A DNA stretch of 11,582 bases from an uncultured Campylobacter sp. (GTDB taxonomy: Bacteria > Campylobacterota > Campylobacteria > Campylobacterales > Campylobacteraceae). The DNA lies in contig CAKVDW010000027.1 in assembly GCA_934728065.1 (NCBI GenBank), positions 1-11,582 on the forward strand. Reading direction: 5' to 3'. Under the pieces are notes generated by a model, which did not search any database, was not told the origin of the DNA, and saw only the letters and a program-made list of their open reading frames with translations. Made by a program: the position numbers and the translations under genes. Numbering within the stretch: position 1 is the first letter of the stretch; every line of letters begins with the position of its first letter. Positions 1 through 6,065 of this stretch are shown here, in pieces.

Positions 1-441
1 AGACCCTTGCCCTTTTGTCAAAGTCTTAAGCTTGATGATTATGGATATTTAGGCTATCATCACAGCGTTGCAAATATGGCTTATGAGCTGGCTGCAAATT
101 TAGGACACGAGAATATCATTTTAATAGGGCAGGATTTAGCTTATGCTAAAGACGGGCTTTCTCATAGTGAGGATTATTCACTTTTATATAGCCACGAGGG
201 TGAGTATGAAGATGATAAGGGCAGGTTTTTAATTACTGCTTACGGTGGAAATGGGACTGTTGAGAGTTCTGCGTTTTGGATACTTTTCAAGCAAGGTTTA
301 GAAACTGACATAGTTAGGGGTAGGATTAAATTTAACGCCAAAGCCTACAACTGCACTGAAGGTGGTGCAAGGATAGAAGAAACCATAGAAATGCCTTTTC
401 AAACAGCTTGTCAAACCCTTTTAAACAAAGAACTTGACAAA
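1..441 (+). repeat. Direct repeat, copy A (441 bp exact, within maf)
   Basis: Positions 1-441 match 1902-2342 base for base (offset 1901), in the same reading frame of the two tandem maf genes. The first difference is at 442 (A) versus 2343 (G), after which the genes diverge strongly. The left limit is set by the window edge, so the real repeat may be longer. Confidence 0.95.
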
Positions 442-903
442 AAGTCCTTAAAAGAGCTTTCACCCCTAAATCAAAAAGAATACAAACAGTCTCTAAAAAC
501 TATCAAAAACAAATTTGAAAAGCAAATCAAAAAATCCACCATTTATTTTGAGGAAGTTAAAAAAGAAATCGAAAAGCTAGCCAAGCTTTTACCAAGGGAT
601 TATGAATTTGAAAAGCTTGATTTTAAAGCCTTAAAAAAATCAAAAGAAAAATTTGCTCAATTTTATGCTCATTTTAAAAAGTCTATAATATTTACTGAAG
701 TTGTTGGAGCGATATATTATCAAAACAGCTGTGAGCTTATTCGCCTTGAATGTATAGTGTGTAAAGATGAAAAAGAGGAAAAAGAAGTTTTAATCGCATA
801 TCTTAGCACCATAGCGGCTTTTTTTATGGAAGCTGGTGAATACATTTACACCCAAGATGAAAGCATACTCAAACATATAAGAGAATGGGAAGTTGATGGG
901 TGA
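1..903 (+). CDS. Maf family motility accessory factor / flagellin glycosyltransferase, C-terminal part (cut by left edge)
   Basis: The reading frame is open from the first base and ends at TGA 901-903, giving 300 residues that align with residues 328 to the end of the complete neighbour at 921-2795. The start lies outside the window; the internal TTG/ATG codons are not real starts. Residues 1-147 are identical to the neighbour, and include the conserved GQDLAY and TAYGGNG segments of the MptE-like (MAF_flag10) domain. After that comes a lysine/glutamate-rich, helical and diverged stretch, then the shared FKALKKSKE and SCELIRLECIVCKDEKEE segments. Maf proteins in Campylobacter, Helicobacter and Aeromonas are cytoplasmic and are thought to transfer pseudaminic or legionaminic acid-type sugars to flagellin Ser/Thr before export. 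The sugar used here cannot be inferred. It is two residues longer at the C-terminus (WEVDG) than its neighbour and lies 17 bp upstream of it, so the two are probably co-transcribed. Confidence 0.88.
   Translation, partial: RPLPFCQSLKLDDYGYLGYHHSVANMAYELAANLGHENIILIGQDLAYAKDGLSHSEDYSLLYSHEGEYEDDKGRFLITAYGGNGTVESSAFWILFKQGLETDIVRGRIKFNAKAYNCTEGGARIEETIEMPFQTACQTLLNKELDKKSLKELSPLNQKEYKQSLKTIKNKFEKQIKKSTIYFEEVKKEIEKLAKLLPRDYEFEKLDFKALKKSKEKFAQFYAHFKKSIIFTEVVGAIYYQNSCELIRLECIVCKDEKEEKEVLIAYLSTIAAFFMEAGEYIYTQDESILKHIREWEVDG
718..788 (+). repeat. Second shared maf patch, copy A (71 bp, one mismatch)
   Basis: Positions 718-788 match 2616-2686 with a single difference (A739 versus G2637, Ile to Val). 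The offset is 1898 instead of 1901, so one codon has been gained or lost in the diverged stretch between the two conserved blocks. It encodes the YQNSCEL(I/V)RLECIVCKDEKEE segment. Confidence 0.9.
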
Positions 904-920
904 TTTAAAAAAGATAGTTT

Positions 921-2795
921 ATGAACGCATTTAAAAACAATGTTAAAGCCTTGTTAAGTGAGGATAAGCCCTTAGCTGATGCTATGACCAAAATGCAAAG
1001 TTTTAAAAATTTTAATTTCATAAAAACACAAGATGATAATCTTTTAAACAGCCTTTCTAAAACCCCCCTTTATCAAAACCCAAATTTAGAAGTAGAAGAA
1101 AAGATAAAATACTTTGATGAGAATTTCCCCAAACACCCTGTTTTATTTATCTTTGGTTTGGGTAATGCAAGGCTTATTCATCACCTGCTTAAAAATATTA
1201 AACATAAAAGAATTATTGTTTTTGAGCCTGAATTAGAACTTTTTTATTATGCCTTTGAAAGCTTTGATTTTTCTTTAGATTTAAAAAGTGAAAGATTAAT
1301 ACTCTTTTATGTGCCAAGAGTAAGTTTAGCACAACTTGGCACACTTTTTACTTATGAGGATATAGAACAAAGTGTTAAGACTTATAATTTTACCAGCTCT
1401 TGTGAATACTACAACACCCTTTATGAAAACCTTATAGAAAATCTTAACCAAAGTCTTATGGAAAGCGTTCGCTTTGCCTTTATAAGAAAGGGCAATGACC
1501 CGCAAGATTCTTTAATAGGCATCAAACACACCCTTTTGCATTTACCCAAAATGCTTAAAAGAGCAAGCCTTAAAGAGCTCCTTACAAAAAGAAACAAAAA
1601 GGCTAAAAGCGCCATTGTTGTTTCAACAGGACCAAGTCTTACAAAGCAATTACCCTTGCTTAAACAATATCAAGATAAATTCATTATCTTTTGTGCTGAT
1701 AGTGCTTATCATATCTTGCATAAGCATAGCATTAAGCCTGATTATGTTTTATCTTTAGAAAGGATTGACTGGACTTCAAAGCTTTTTGATAATGACTTTA
1801 AGGAATTTGATGAGGGGATTTTGTTTGTGCTTACAAGCTTTACTCACCCAAACACCATAAAATTTTTAGAAAGAAACAACAGAACATATATCATAGCCTT
1901 AAGACCCTTGCCCTTTTGTCAAAGTCTTAAGCTTGATGATTATGGATATTTAGGCTATCATCACAGCGTTGCAAATATGGCTTATGAGCTGGCTGCAAAT
2001 TTAGGACACGAGAATATCATTTTAATAGGGCAGGATTTAGCTTATGCTAAAGACGGGCTTTCTCATAGTGAGGATTATTCACTTTTATATAGCCACGAGG
2101 GTGAGTATGAAGATGATAAGGGCAGGTTTTTAATTACTGCTTACGGTGGAAATGGGACTGTTGAGAGTTCTGCGTTTTGGATACTTTTCAAGCAAGGTTT
2201 AGAAACTGACATAGTTAGGGGTAGGATTAAATTTAACGCCAAAGCCTACAACTGCACTGAAGGTGGTGCAAGGATAGAAGAAACCATAGAAATGCCTTTT
2301 CAAACAGCTTGTCAAACCCTTTTAAACAAAGAACTTGACAAAGGGTCTTTAAAGCCTTTAATGGCTGATGAAAAAAACAGCAAAAGACTTTTAAAAGATG
2401 TTAAAACAAGACTTGAGAATAAGCTTAAAGACTCAGAGCTTTATATACAAAGGGTTAAAGAAAAACTTTTGCATTTAAAGACCATTTTGCCAAATGATTA
2501 TAAGTTTGAAGAGCTTGATTTTAAAGCCTTAAAAAAGTCAAAAGAAAGTTTGATTCAAATTTATTCTGATTTTAAAAAATCCATACTTTTCACCGATGTT
2601 TTTGAAATGATTTGCTATCAAAACAGCTGTGAGCTTGTTCGCCTTGAATGTATAGTGTGTAAAGATGAAAAAGAGGAAAAAGAAGTGTTGATAAACCTTG
2701 TTTCAACAATGGCTAATTGGTTTATAGAAGCGAGTGAATATATCTACACTCAAGATGAGCTTATATTAAAAGAGATTAAAAAATGGGAGGTTTAA
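921..2795 (+). CDS. Maf family motility accessory factor / flagellin glycosyltransferase (complete)
   Basis: This 624-residue protein has the usual length for Campylobacter Maf proteins. The N-terminal part (about 1-200) carries FGLGNA (78-83) and VFEPELELF (100-108), typical of the Maf N-terminal domain. The MptE-like glycosyltransferase core (about 225-450) shows STGPSL (235-240), FCADSAY (257-263), KPDYVLSLE (272-280) and GQDLAY (370-375). A charged, probably helical C-terminal region (about 475-624) follows. There is no signal peptide or membrane segment, so it should act in the cytoplasm, where Maf enzymes glycosylate flagellin with nonulosonic acids (family knowledge). ATG at 921 lies 17 bp after the previous maf gene; its ribosome-binding site is weak (AAAAAGA), suggesting coupling to the upstream gene. 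Codons 328-474 are identical at DNA level to the upstream copy. A C6 run at 1063-1068 is the longest cytosine tract and is short for phase variation. Family assignment is firm; acceptor and sugar are not known. Confidence 0.92.
   Translation: MNAFKNNVKALLSEDKPLADAMTKMQSFKNFNFIKTQDDNLLNSLSKTPLYQNPNLEVEEKIKYFDENFPKHPVLFIFGLGNARLIHHLLKNIKHKRIIVFEPELELFYYAFESFDFSLDLKSERLILFYVPRVSLAQLGTLFTYEDIEQSVKTYNFTSSCEYYNTLYENLIENLNQSLMESVRFAFIRKGNDPQDSLIGIKHTLLHLPKMLKRASLKELLTKRNKKAKSAIVVSTGPSLTKQLPLLKQYQDKFIIFCADSAYHILHKHSIKPDYVLSLERIDWTSKLFDNDFKEFDEGILFVLTSFTHPNTIKFLERNNRTYIIALRPLPFCQSLKLDDYGYLGYHHSVANMAYELAANLGHENIILIGQDLAYAKDGLSHSEDYSLLYSHEGEYEDDKGRFLITAYGGNGTVESSAFWILFKQGLETDIVRGRIKFNAKAYNCTEGGARIEETIEMPFQTACQTLLNKELDKGSLKPLMADEKNSKRLLKDVKTRLENKLKDSELYIQRVKEKLLHLKTILPNDYKFEELDFKALKKSKESLIQIYSDFKKSILFTDVFEMICYQNSCELVRLECIVCKDEKEEKEVLINLVSTMANWFIEASEYIYTQDELILKEIKKWEV
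1902..2342 (+). repeat. Direct repeat, copy B (441 bp exact, within maf)
   Basis: This is the second copy of the 441-bp exact repeat. It covers codons 328-474 of the complete maf gene, the conserved second half of the MptE-like domain. Synonymous sites are also identical, which points to recent duplication or gene conversion rather than protein-level selection alone. Confidence 0.95.
2616..2686 (+). repeat. Second shared maf patch, copy B (71 bp, one mismatch)
   Basis: This is the partner of 718-788, near the 3' end of the complete maf gene. It is separated from the 441-bp repeat by about 273 bp of clearly diverged sequence. Confidence 0.9.
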
Positions 2796-2837
2796 CTTTT
2801 TTGTTATGATTTTTGGGAAAAAGATAAGAATAAAAGA

Positions 2838-2856
2838 TGAATTTGTGGTAAATTCA
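2838..2856 (-). terminator. Candidate terminator of the mqnX-sppA transcript
   Basis: Read on the minus strand, TGAATTT, loop ACCAC, AAATTCA forms a 7-bp stem with a 5-nt loop. It is followed directly by a pyrimidine-rich, T-dominated stretch (complement of 2816-2837). It lies 34 bp past the sppA stop. The stem has only one G-C pair, so termination strength is doubtful. On the plus strand no T-run follows, so it is a poorer terminator for the maf genes. Confidence 0.4.
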
Positions 2857-2873
2857 CTCTAGCGACTAAGGTG

Positions 2874-2891
2874 AGGGCGTTTAAACGCCTT
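2874..2891. repeat. Palindrome in the convergent spacer
   Basis: GGCGTTTAAACGCC (2876-2889) is a perfect 14-bp palindrome, extended by a G-T and an A-T pair at its ends. It abuts the sppA stop codon (complement of 2890-2892). As RNA it can form a GC-containing hairpin with a TTAA loop on either strand. No U-tract follows directly, so it may protect a 3' end or assist termination rather than be a classical terminator. Confidence 0.5.
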
Positions 2892-3777
2892 AACTTACAG
2901 AATGAAAGGCGTTTGAAAGAATTTTGCCCATAAAGCGAATGCTCATTTCATCAAGCTTTTCTAAAAACTTGTCTATGGGGTCTGGCTTTGCAAATATAGG
3001 CTTTTGAACATTTGAAAGCTCGGCTAATCTTTTTTTGGCAAGCTCCAAATTACCCACCTTGTCAATAAGTCCCAACTGTAAAGCCTCATTTGACAAAAAT
3101 ACCCTTGCATTTGCCCAAGAATCCTTTTCCTCAAGCTTTAACTTTCTTTCTTTGGCGACAAAGTCAGTAAAAAGCGTGTAGGATTTTTGCACCAAATCTT
3201 GCAAAAACTCCTTTTCACTGCTGCTCCAAGCCCTTGTAAAAGTGCCAGCTTCTTTAAATTCACCCGCCTTTATCACTTGAGTTTTTATGCCAAGTTTATG
3301 CGCTAGCTCGCTAAGGTCTGCACCTTGCACTATAACTCCTATTGAGCCGATGAAAGAGGCTGGATTTGCAATGATTTCATCAGCTGCAACACCAGCAAGG
3401 TAGCTCCCGCTTGCCATAGTCCCGCTCGCATAAACAACTACGGGCTTTTTAGCCTTTAAATCCTTAATCGCCAAAGCAAGTTCCATACTTGGCGCAAAAG
3501 CACCACCTGGGCTATCAATGAAAAAAAGCACGCCTTTAATGTGTGGATTATCTTTTACAAGAATAATTTTTTCTACAAGGGCTTGAGTATCGATGATAGT
3601 GCCTTTAAGTTCGATTTTTTCTAAATTTGCTAGACCCTCAAATGAAGTTTTATGGGTGCTAGGGCTTGGCATTAAAAGGTAAAAGACGATAAATAAAAAC
3701 ACAAAGGTTTTAAAATAGTTGTTAATATAGTTTATCCCCGCGCCCAAAGCCTTAAAAAATGATTTTATAGCTTGCAT
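2890..3777 (-). CDS. sppA: Signal peptide peptidase SppA, S49 family (Campylobacter PspA-type)
   Basis: SppA is a membrane-anchored serine protease that degrades remnant signal peptides after cleavage. The 295-residue protein has a hydrophobic N-terminal anchor at about 23-37, after which the body faces the periplasm. The S49 signatures are present: DSPGG (88-92), GTMASGSY (119-126) with the expected catalytic Ser123, and AGEFKEAGT (171-179) with the expected catalytic Lys175. Its length fits the short 36-kDa-type SppA, not the 67-kDa tandem form of E. coli. The ATG is preceded by AAAGGA with 5-nt spacing (complement of 3783-3788). The start overlaps the end of mqnX by 13 bp, so the two are co-transcribed and probably translationally coupled. 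The same pair is adjacent in C. jejuni (Cj0067-Cj0068, from memory). No key residue is missing. Confidence 0.93.
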   Translation of the reverse strand: MQAIKSFFKALGAGINYINNYFKTFVFLFIVFYLLMPSPSTHKTSFEGLANLEKIELKGTIIDTQALVEKIILVKDNPHIKGVLFFIDSPGGAFAPSMELALAIKDLKAKKPVVVYASGTMASGSYLAGVAADEIIANPASFIGSIGVIVQGADLSELAHKLGIKTQVIKAGEFKEAGTFTRAWSSSEKEFLQDLVQKSYTLFTDFVAKERKLKLEEKDSWANARVFLSNEALQLGLIDKVGNLELAKKRLAELSNVQKPIFAKPDPIDKFLEKLDEMSIRFMGKILSNAFHSVS

Positions 3778-4994
3778 TCTTGTCCTTTGATAAAAAGTTT
3801 TTGAACGAATTTTGCATTCAAAAGGAATTGTAGAGCAATTTGGTTAATTTCACAAGTATCTATTTCAAAAACGCTAAAATCAGCGATTTTACCCACTTTT
3901 ATTTCCCCAAGTTCTAAATTTAAAGCTTGTGCTGGTTTTAAAGTCGCCATTAAAATGAGCTTTTTGGCTAATTCATTTAAATCTTTAAAATTTTTATGTA
4001 TGAGTAAATTTGCCCGCATTTCATCGAGCATTGAAAGGCTTATGTTTGAGCTAAGCCCGTCTGTGCCTAAATTTACACTAATGTTGTGGCGCAAAGCTGC
4101 CTTTAAATCGAATGTTTTTCGGCTTAAAAGGCGGTTTGAGAACGCACAGTGTGTGATAAAGTGCAAATTTTTGTCAAAAAGCTTAAATTCATCGTCCTTT
4201 GTATAAACACAGTGTGTAAAAAGCGTCCTTTGTCCTTTAAAAAGCTTCACAAAGTCCTTTACAGAGTAGTTTGGGTGTGGATTTTCATCTGCAAAGCGCA
4301 ACCACTGCTTAAATTTCCCCCTACCCTGTCTTAACCAAGCACTTTCGTGCTGGGATTCTAAAAAATGTGTGCTGACAAGCAAGTTTTCTTTTTTGGCTAA
4401 ATTCAGCAAAAACTCCGCCAAAGCTTTGTTTGTCGAGTAAGTGCTATGCAAACTTAAGGCTGGGATAAAAAGCTCACTTTCATACTCCTTGCTTTTGTTA
4501 AAACGAGCCAAAAATTCAGCTTTTTTGGCTTCATTTTGAGCCACATTAACACCTAAAAGCTCGTTAAAAAAAACTATGCGAGCAGAACTTTGCACACAAG
4601 CTTTTAAATCACTGCCAAAGCTTGAAATTTCACCCACTGTGCCTGTGCCGCTTCTTTGCATAGTCTTTAAAGTGGCTAAAATAAGCTCTGTTTTTGCTTG
4701 CTCGTTTAAATTTGAACGAGAACTCATCACTGACTTTAACCACTGCAAAAAATCCCCATAATGCAAAGTGTAGGCATTAGCACTGAATTCTAAATGCGTG
4801 TGAGTGTTGATAAAAGCAGGCAAGATGAGTGAATTTGGTGGAGTTTCAACCACAGTTGCTTGAGGATATTTCCCTTTTAAAAACTCAAATTCGCCAAATT
4901 CTTTAAAATGCGAGTTAAAGACGAAAGCTTTATTTTCAAGAATTTCAAAGCCCTCATCGCACAAAAAAATGTATCTTGCCTTGATAATAAACAT
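3765..4994 (-). CDS. mqnX: 6-amino-6-deoxyfutalosine deaminase (amidohydrolase, menaquinone synthesis)
   Basis: This 409-residue amidohydrolase-superfamily protein is often annotated as a chlorohydrolase or metal-dependent hydrolase. The metal-site motifs appear in order: NTHTHLE (63-69, His65 and His67), LSLHSTYS (180-187, His183), STHFLE (208-213, His210), FTHCVY (259-264), THCAFSN (281-287) and LGTDGLSSN (309-317, Asp312). In Campylobacter and Helicobacter the close homologues (Cj0067, HP0267) deaminate 6-amino-6-deoxyfutalosine to deoxyfutalosine in the futalosine route to menaquinone, the respiratory quinone of these organisms. The specific function is assigned from family knowledge and from the adjacent sppA. 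ATG at 4992-4994 has AAGGA six bases upstream (complement of 5001-5005). The gene is divergent from aroQ and overlaps sppA by 13 bp. Confidence 0.88.
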   Translation of the reverse strand: MFIIKARYIFLCDEGFEILENKAFVFNSHFKEFGEFEFLKGKYPQATVVETPPNSLILPAFINTHTHLEFSANAYTLHYGDFLQWLKSVMSSRSNLNEQAKTELILATLKTMQRSGTGTVGEISSFGSDLKACVQSSARIVFFNELLGVNVAQNEAKKAEFLARFNKSKEYESELFIPALSLHSTYSTNKALAEFLLNLAKKENLLVSTHFLESQHESAWLRQGRGKFKQWLRFADENPHPNYSVKDFVKLFKGQRTLFTHCVYTKDDEFKLFDKNLHFITHCAFSNRLLSRKTFDLKAALRHNISVNLGTDGLSSNISLSMLDEMRANLLIHKNFKDLNELAKKLILMATLKPAQALNLELGEIKVGKIADFSVFEIDTCEINQIALQFLLNAKFVQKLFIKGQECKL

Positions 4995-5019
4995 TATTTT
5001 TCCTTAAACTTAAAGTTAA

Positions 5020-5027
5020 ATTGTATA
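5020..5027 (-). promoter_or_regulatory. Candidate -10 of the mqnX-sppA promoter
   Basis: On the minus strand this reads TATACAAT, within a T-rich run and about 26 bp upstream of the mqnX start codon. Campylobacter sigma70 promoters rely on the -10 and lack a strong -35, so this is plausible. It is AT-rich sequence and the call is tentative. Confidence 0.45.
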
Positions 5028-5043
5028 AAAATTTAGTTTAAAA

Positions 5044-5052
5044 TGCTATAAT
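5044..5052 (+). promoter_or_regulatory. Extended -10 sigma70 promoter of the aroQ-fliY operon
   Basis: TGCTATAAT is a perfect extended -10 (TGn plus TATAAT) with an AT-rich upstream run (TTTAGTTTAAAA), as expected for Campylobacter sigma70 promoters. It predicts a transcript start near 5059 and a leader of about 27 nt containing AAGG at 5075-5078. I see no comparable intergenic promoter further down, so this is probably the main promoter for the whole downstream gene string. Confidence 0.72.
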
Positions 5053-5085
5053 AAGTCGCTAAAAATTTAATGACAAGGTTTTATG

Positions 5086-5553
5086 ATGAAAATTATGGTC
5101 ATACAAGGTCCTAACATCAATATGCTAGGACTAAGAGAGGTATCTATTTATGGTGCGATGAAAATGCAAGACATACACGAACAAATGAAACTTGCAGCTT
5201 CTCAACAAGAAAATGTTGAGTTAGAGTTTTTTCAAAGCAATTTTGAGGGTGAATTAGTCGATAAAATTCAAGAATGTCTTGGCACAAAAGATGGTATCAT
5301 CATCAACCCAGCAGGACTTTCTCACACTTCAGTAGCCTTGAGAGATGCTATACTTGCTGTGGCTTTGCCGACCATAGAGGTGCATATTAGCAATATTTAT
5401 CAAAGAGAAGAATTTCGTCATAAAAGTTTCATTTCGCCTGTTTGCTCTGGCACTGTTGTTGGTTTTGGTCCTTTTGGCTATCATCTTGCATTAATGGGTA
5501 TAATACAAATTTGCACTCAAATAGAGCAAATCAAGGCAGCAAATGTCAAATGA
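5086..5553 (+). CDS. aroQ: Type II 3-dehydroquinate dehydratase
   Basis: AroQ dehydrates 3-dehydroquinate to 3-dehydroshikimate in the shikimate pathway; the type II enzyme is a cytosolic dodecamer. The 155-residue protein shows [12 protein letters not shown] (7-18, with Arg17), the lid tyrosine in IYG (Tyr22), [14 protein letters not shown] (48-61), [16 protein letters not shown] (74-89), EVHISN (98-103, His100 as general acid) and EEFRHKS (108-114, Arg111). NPAGLSHTS replaces the more common NPGAYTHTS but keeps the leading Asn and the His. Two ATGs lie in tandem (5083 and 5086). I prefer 5086 because AAGG at 5075-5078 is then 7 nt away and the protein begins MKIM as I recall for C. jejuni. 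It is the first gene after the extended -10 promoter and ends in an ATGA overlap with folK. Confidence 0.95.
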   Translation: MKIMVIQGPNINMLGLREVSIYGAMKMQDIHEQMKLAASQQENVELEFFQSNFEGELVDKIQECLGTKDGIIINPAGLSHTSVALRDAILAVALPTIEVHISNIYQREEFRHKSFISPVCSGTVVGFGPFGYHLALMGIIQICTQIEQIKAANVK

Positions 5554-6065
5554 AAATCTATGGAGCAAGGGCGTGGCAGAGGATAAAATTTTACCCTTTT
5601 GCCACAAATTCACGCAACAAGAGCAAGTATTATGCTCTTATAGGACTTGGAAGTAATATGCTTGATGAAAAAAAATGCTTTAAAAAGCTTTTTAGAATTT
5701 TGATGAATGATAAAAGGATTAAGGTGCTTGCTAGCTCTTCTTTGCTTATAAATAAGGCTTTTGGTTATGAAAAGCAAAAGGATTTTACTAATGCAGTGCT
5801 TTTTGTGCAAAGCTTATTTCACGCTAGAGCCTTGTTAAAGGTGCTTTTGTATTATGAGTTTAAATTTAAAAGGCGTAGAAGTTTTAAAAACGCTCCAAGG
5901 ACTTTGGATTTGGATTTATTATATTTTAGTCAAAAAACAAAGACGGATAATTTTTGTATAGTGCCACACAGTGGTGTTAATGAACGCATAAGCGTTATCT
6001 TGCCCTTAGGCGAACTTTTAGAAAGGGAAAATCGTGGGACAGCTCATTCATACTTTCACCGTTGA
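5550..6065 (+). CDS. folK: 2-amino-4-hydroxy-6-hydroxymethyldihydropteridine pyrophosphokinase
   Basis: HPPK transfers pyrophosphate from ATP to 6-hydroxymethyl-dihydropterin in folate synthesis. The 171-residue protein has GLGSN (32-36), DFTNAV (78-83), the HPPK signature [11 protein letters not shown] (114-124, with Asp120 and Asp122 as the magnesium ligands) and [15 protein letters not shown] (139-153). ATG 5550 overlaps the aroQ stop as ATGA. The frame is open further upstream inside aroQ, but that extension is the out-of-frame shadow of conserved aroQ codons. About 28 residues precede the usual HPPK start, including a basic stretch. The 3' end overlaps flhF by 32 bp. Such housekeeping/flagellar overlap implies coupled translation. 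Confidence 0.9.
   Translation: MKIYGARAWQRIKFYPFATNSRNKSKYYALIGLGSNMLDEKKCFKKLFRILMNDKRIKVLASSSLLINKAFGYEKQKDFTNAVLFVQSLFHARALLKVLLYYEFKFKRRRSFKNAPRTLDLDLLYFSQKTKTDNFCIVPHSGVNERISVILPLGELLERENRGTAHSYFHR

Noticed and set aside
1063..1068. C6 tract in the maf gene as a possible phase-variation switch
   Set aside because: Campylobacter contingency tracts are normally 8 or more G/C. Six is short and the reading frame is intact.
5007..5017. AACTTAAAGTT inverted repeat in the mqnX leader as an operator
   Set aside because: It is short and AT-only apart from one C-G pair, expected by chance in such AT-rich DNA.
5448..5462. TGGCAC-N5-TTGG resembling a sigma54 promoter upstream of folK
   Set aside because: The critical GC at -12 is missing (GG instead), and the bases encode the conserved CSGTVVGFG of AroQ.
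5442..5549. Upstream extension of the folK frame to an ATG inside aroQ
   Set aside because: The residues are rich in Trp/Cys and are an out-of-frame reading of conserved aroQ codons; the ATGA junction at 5550 is the natural start.
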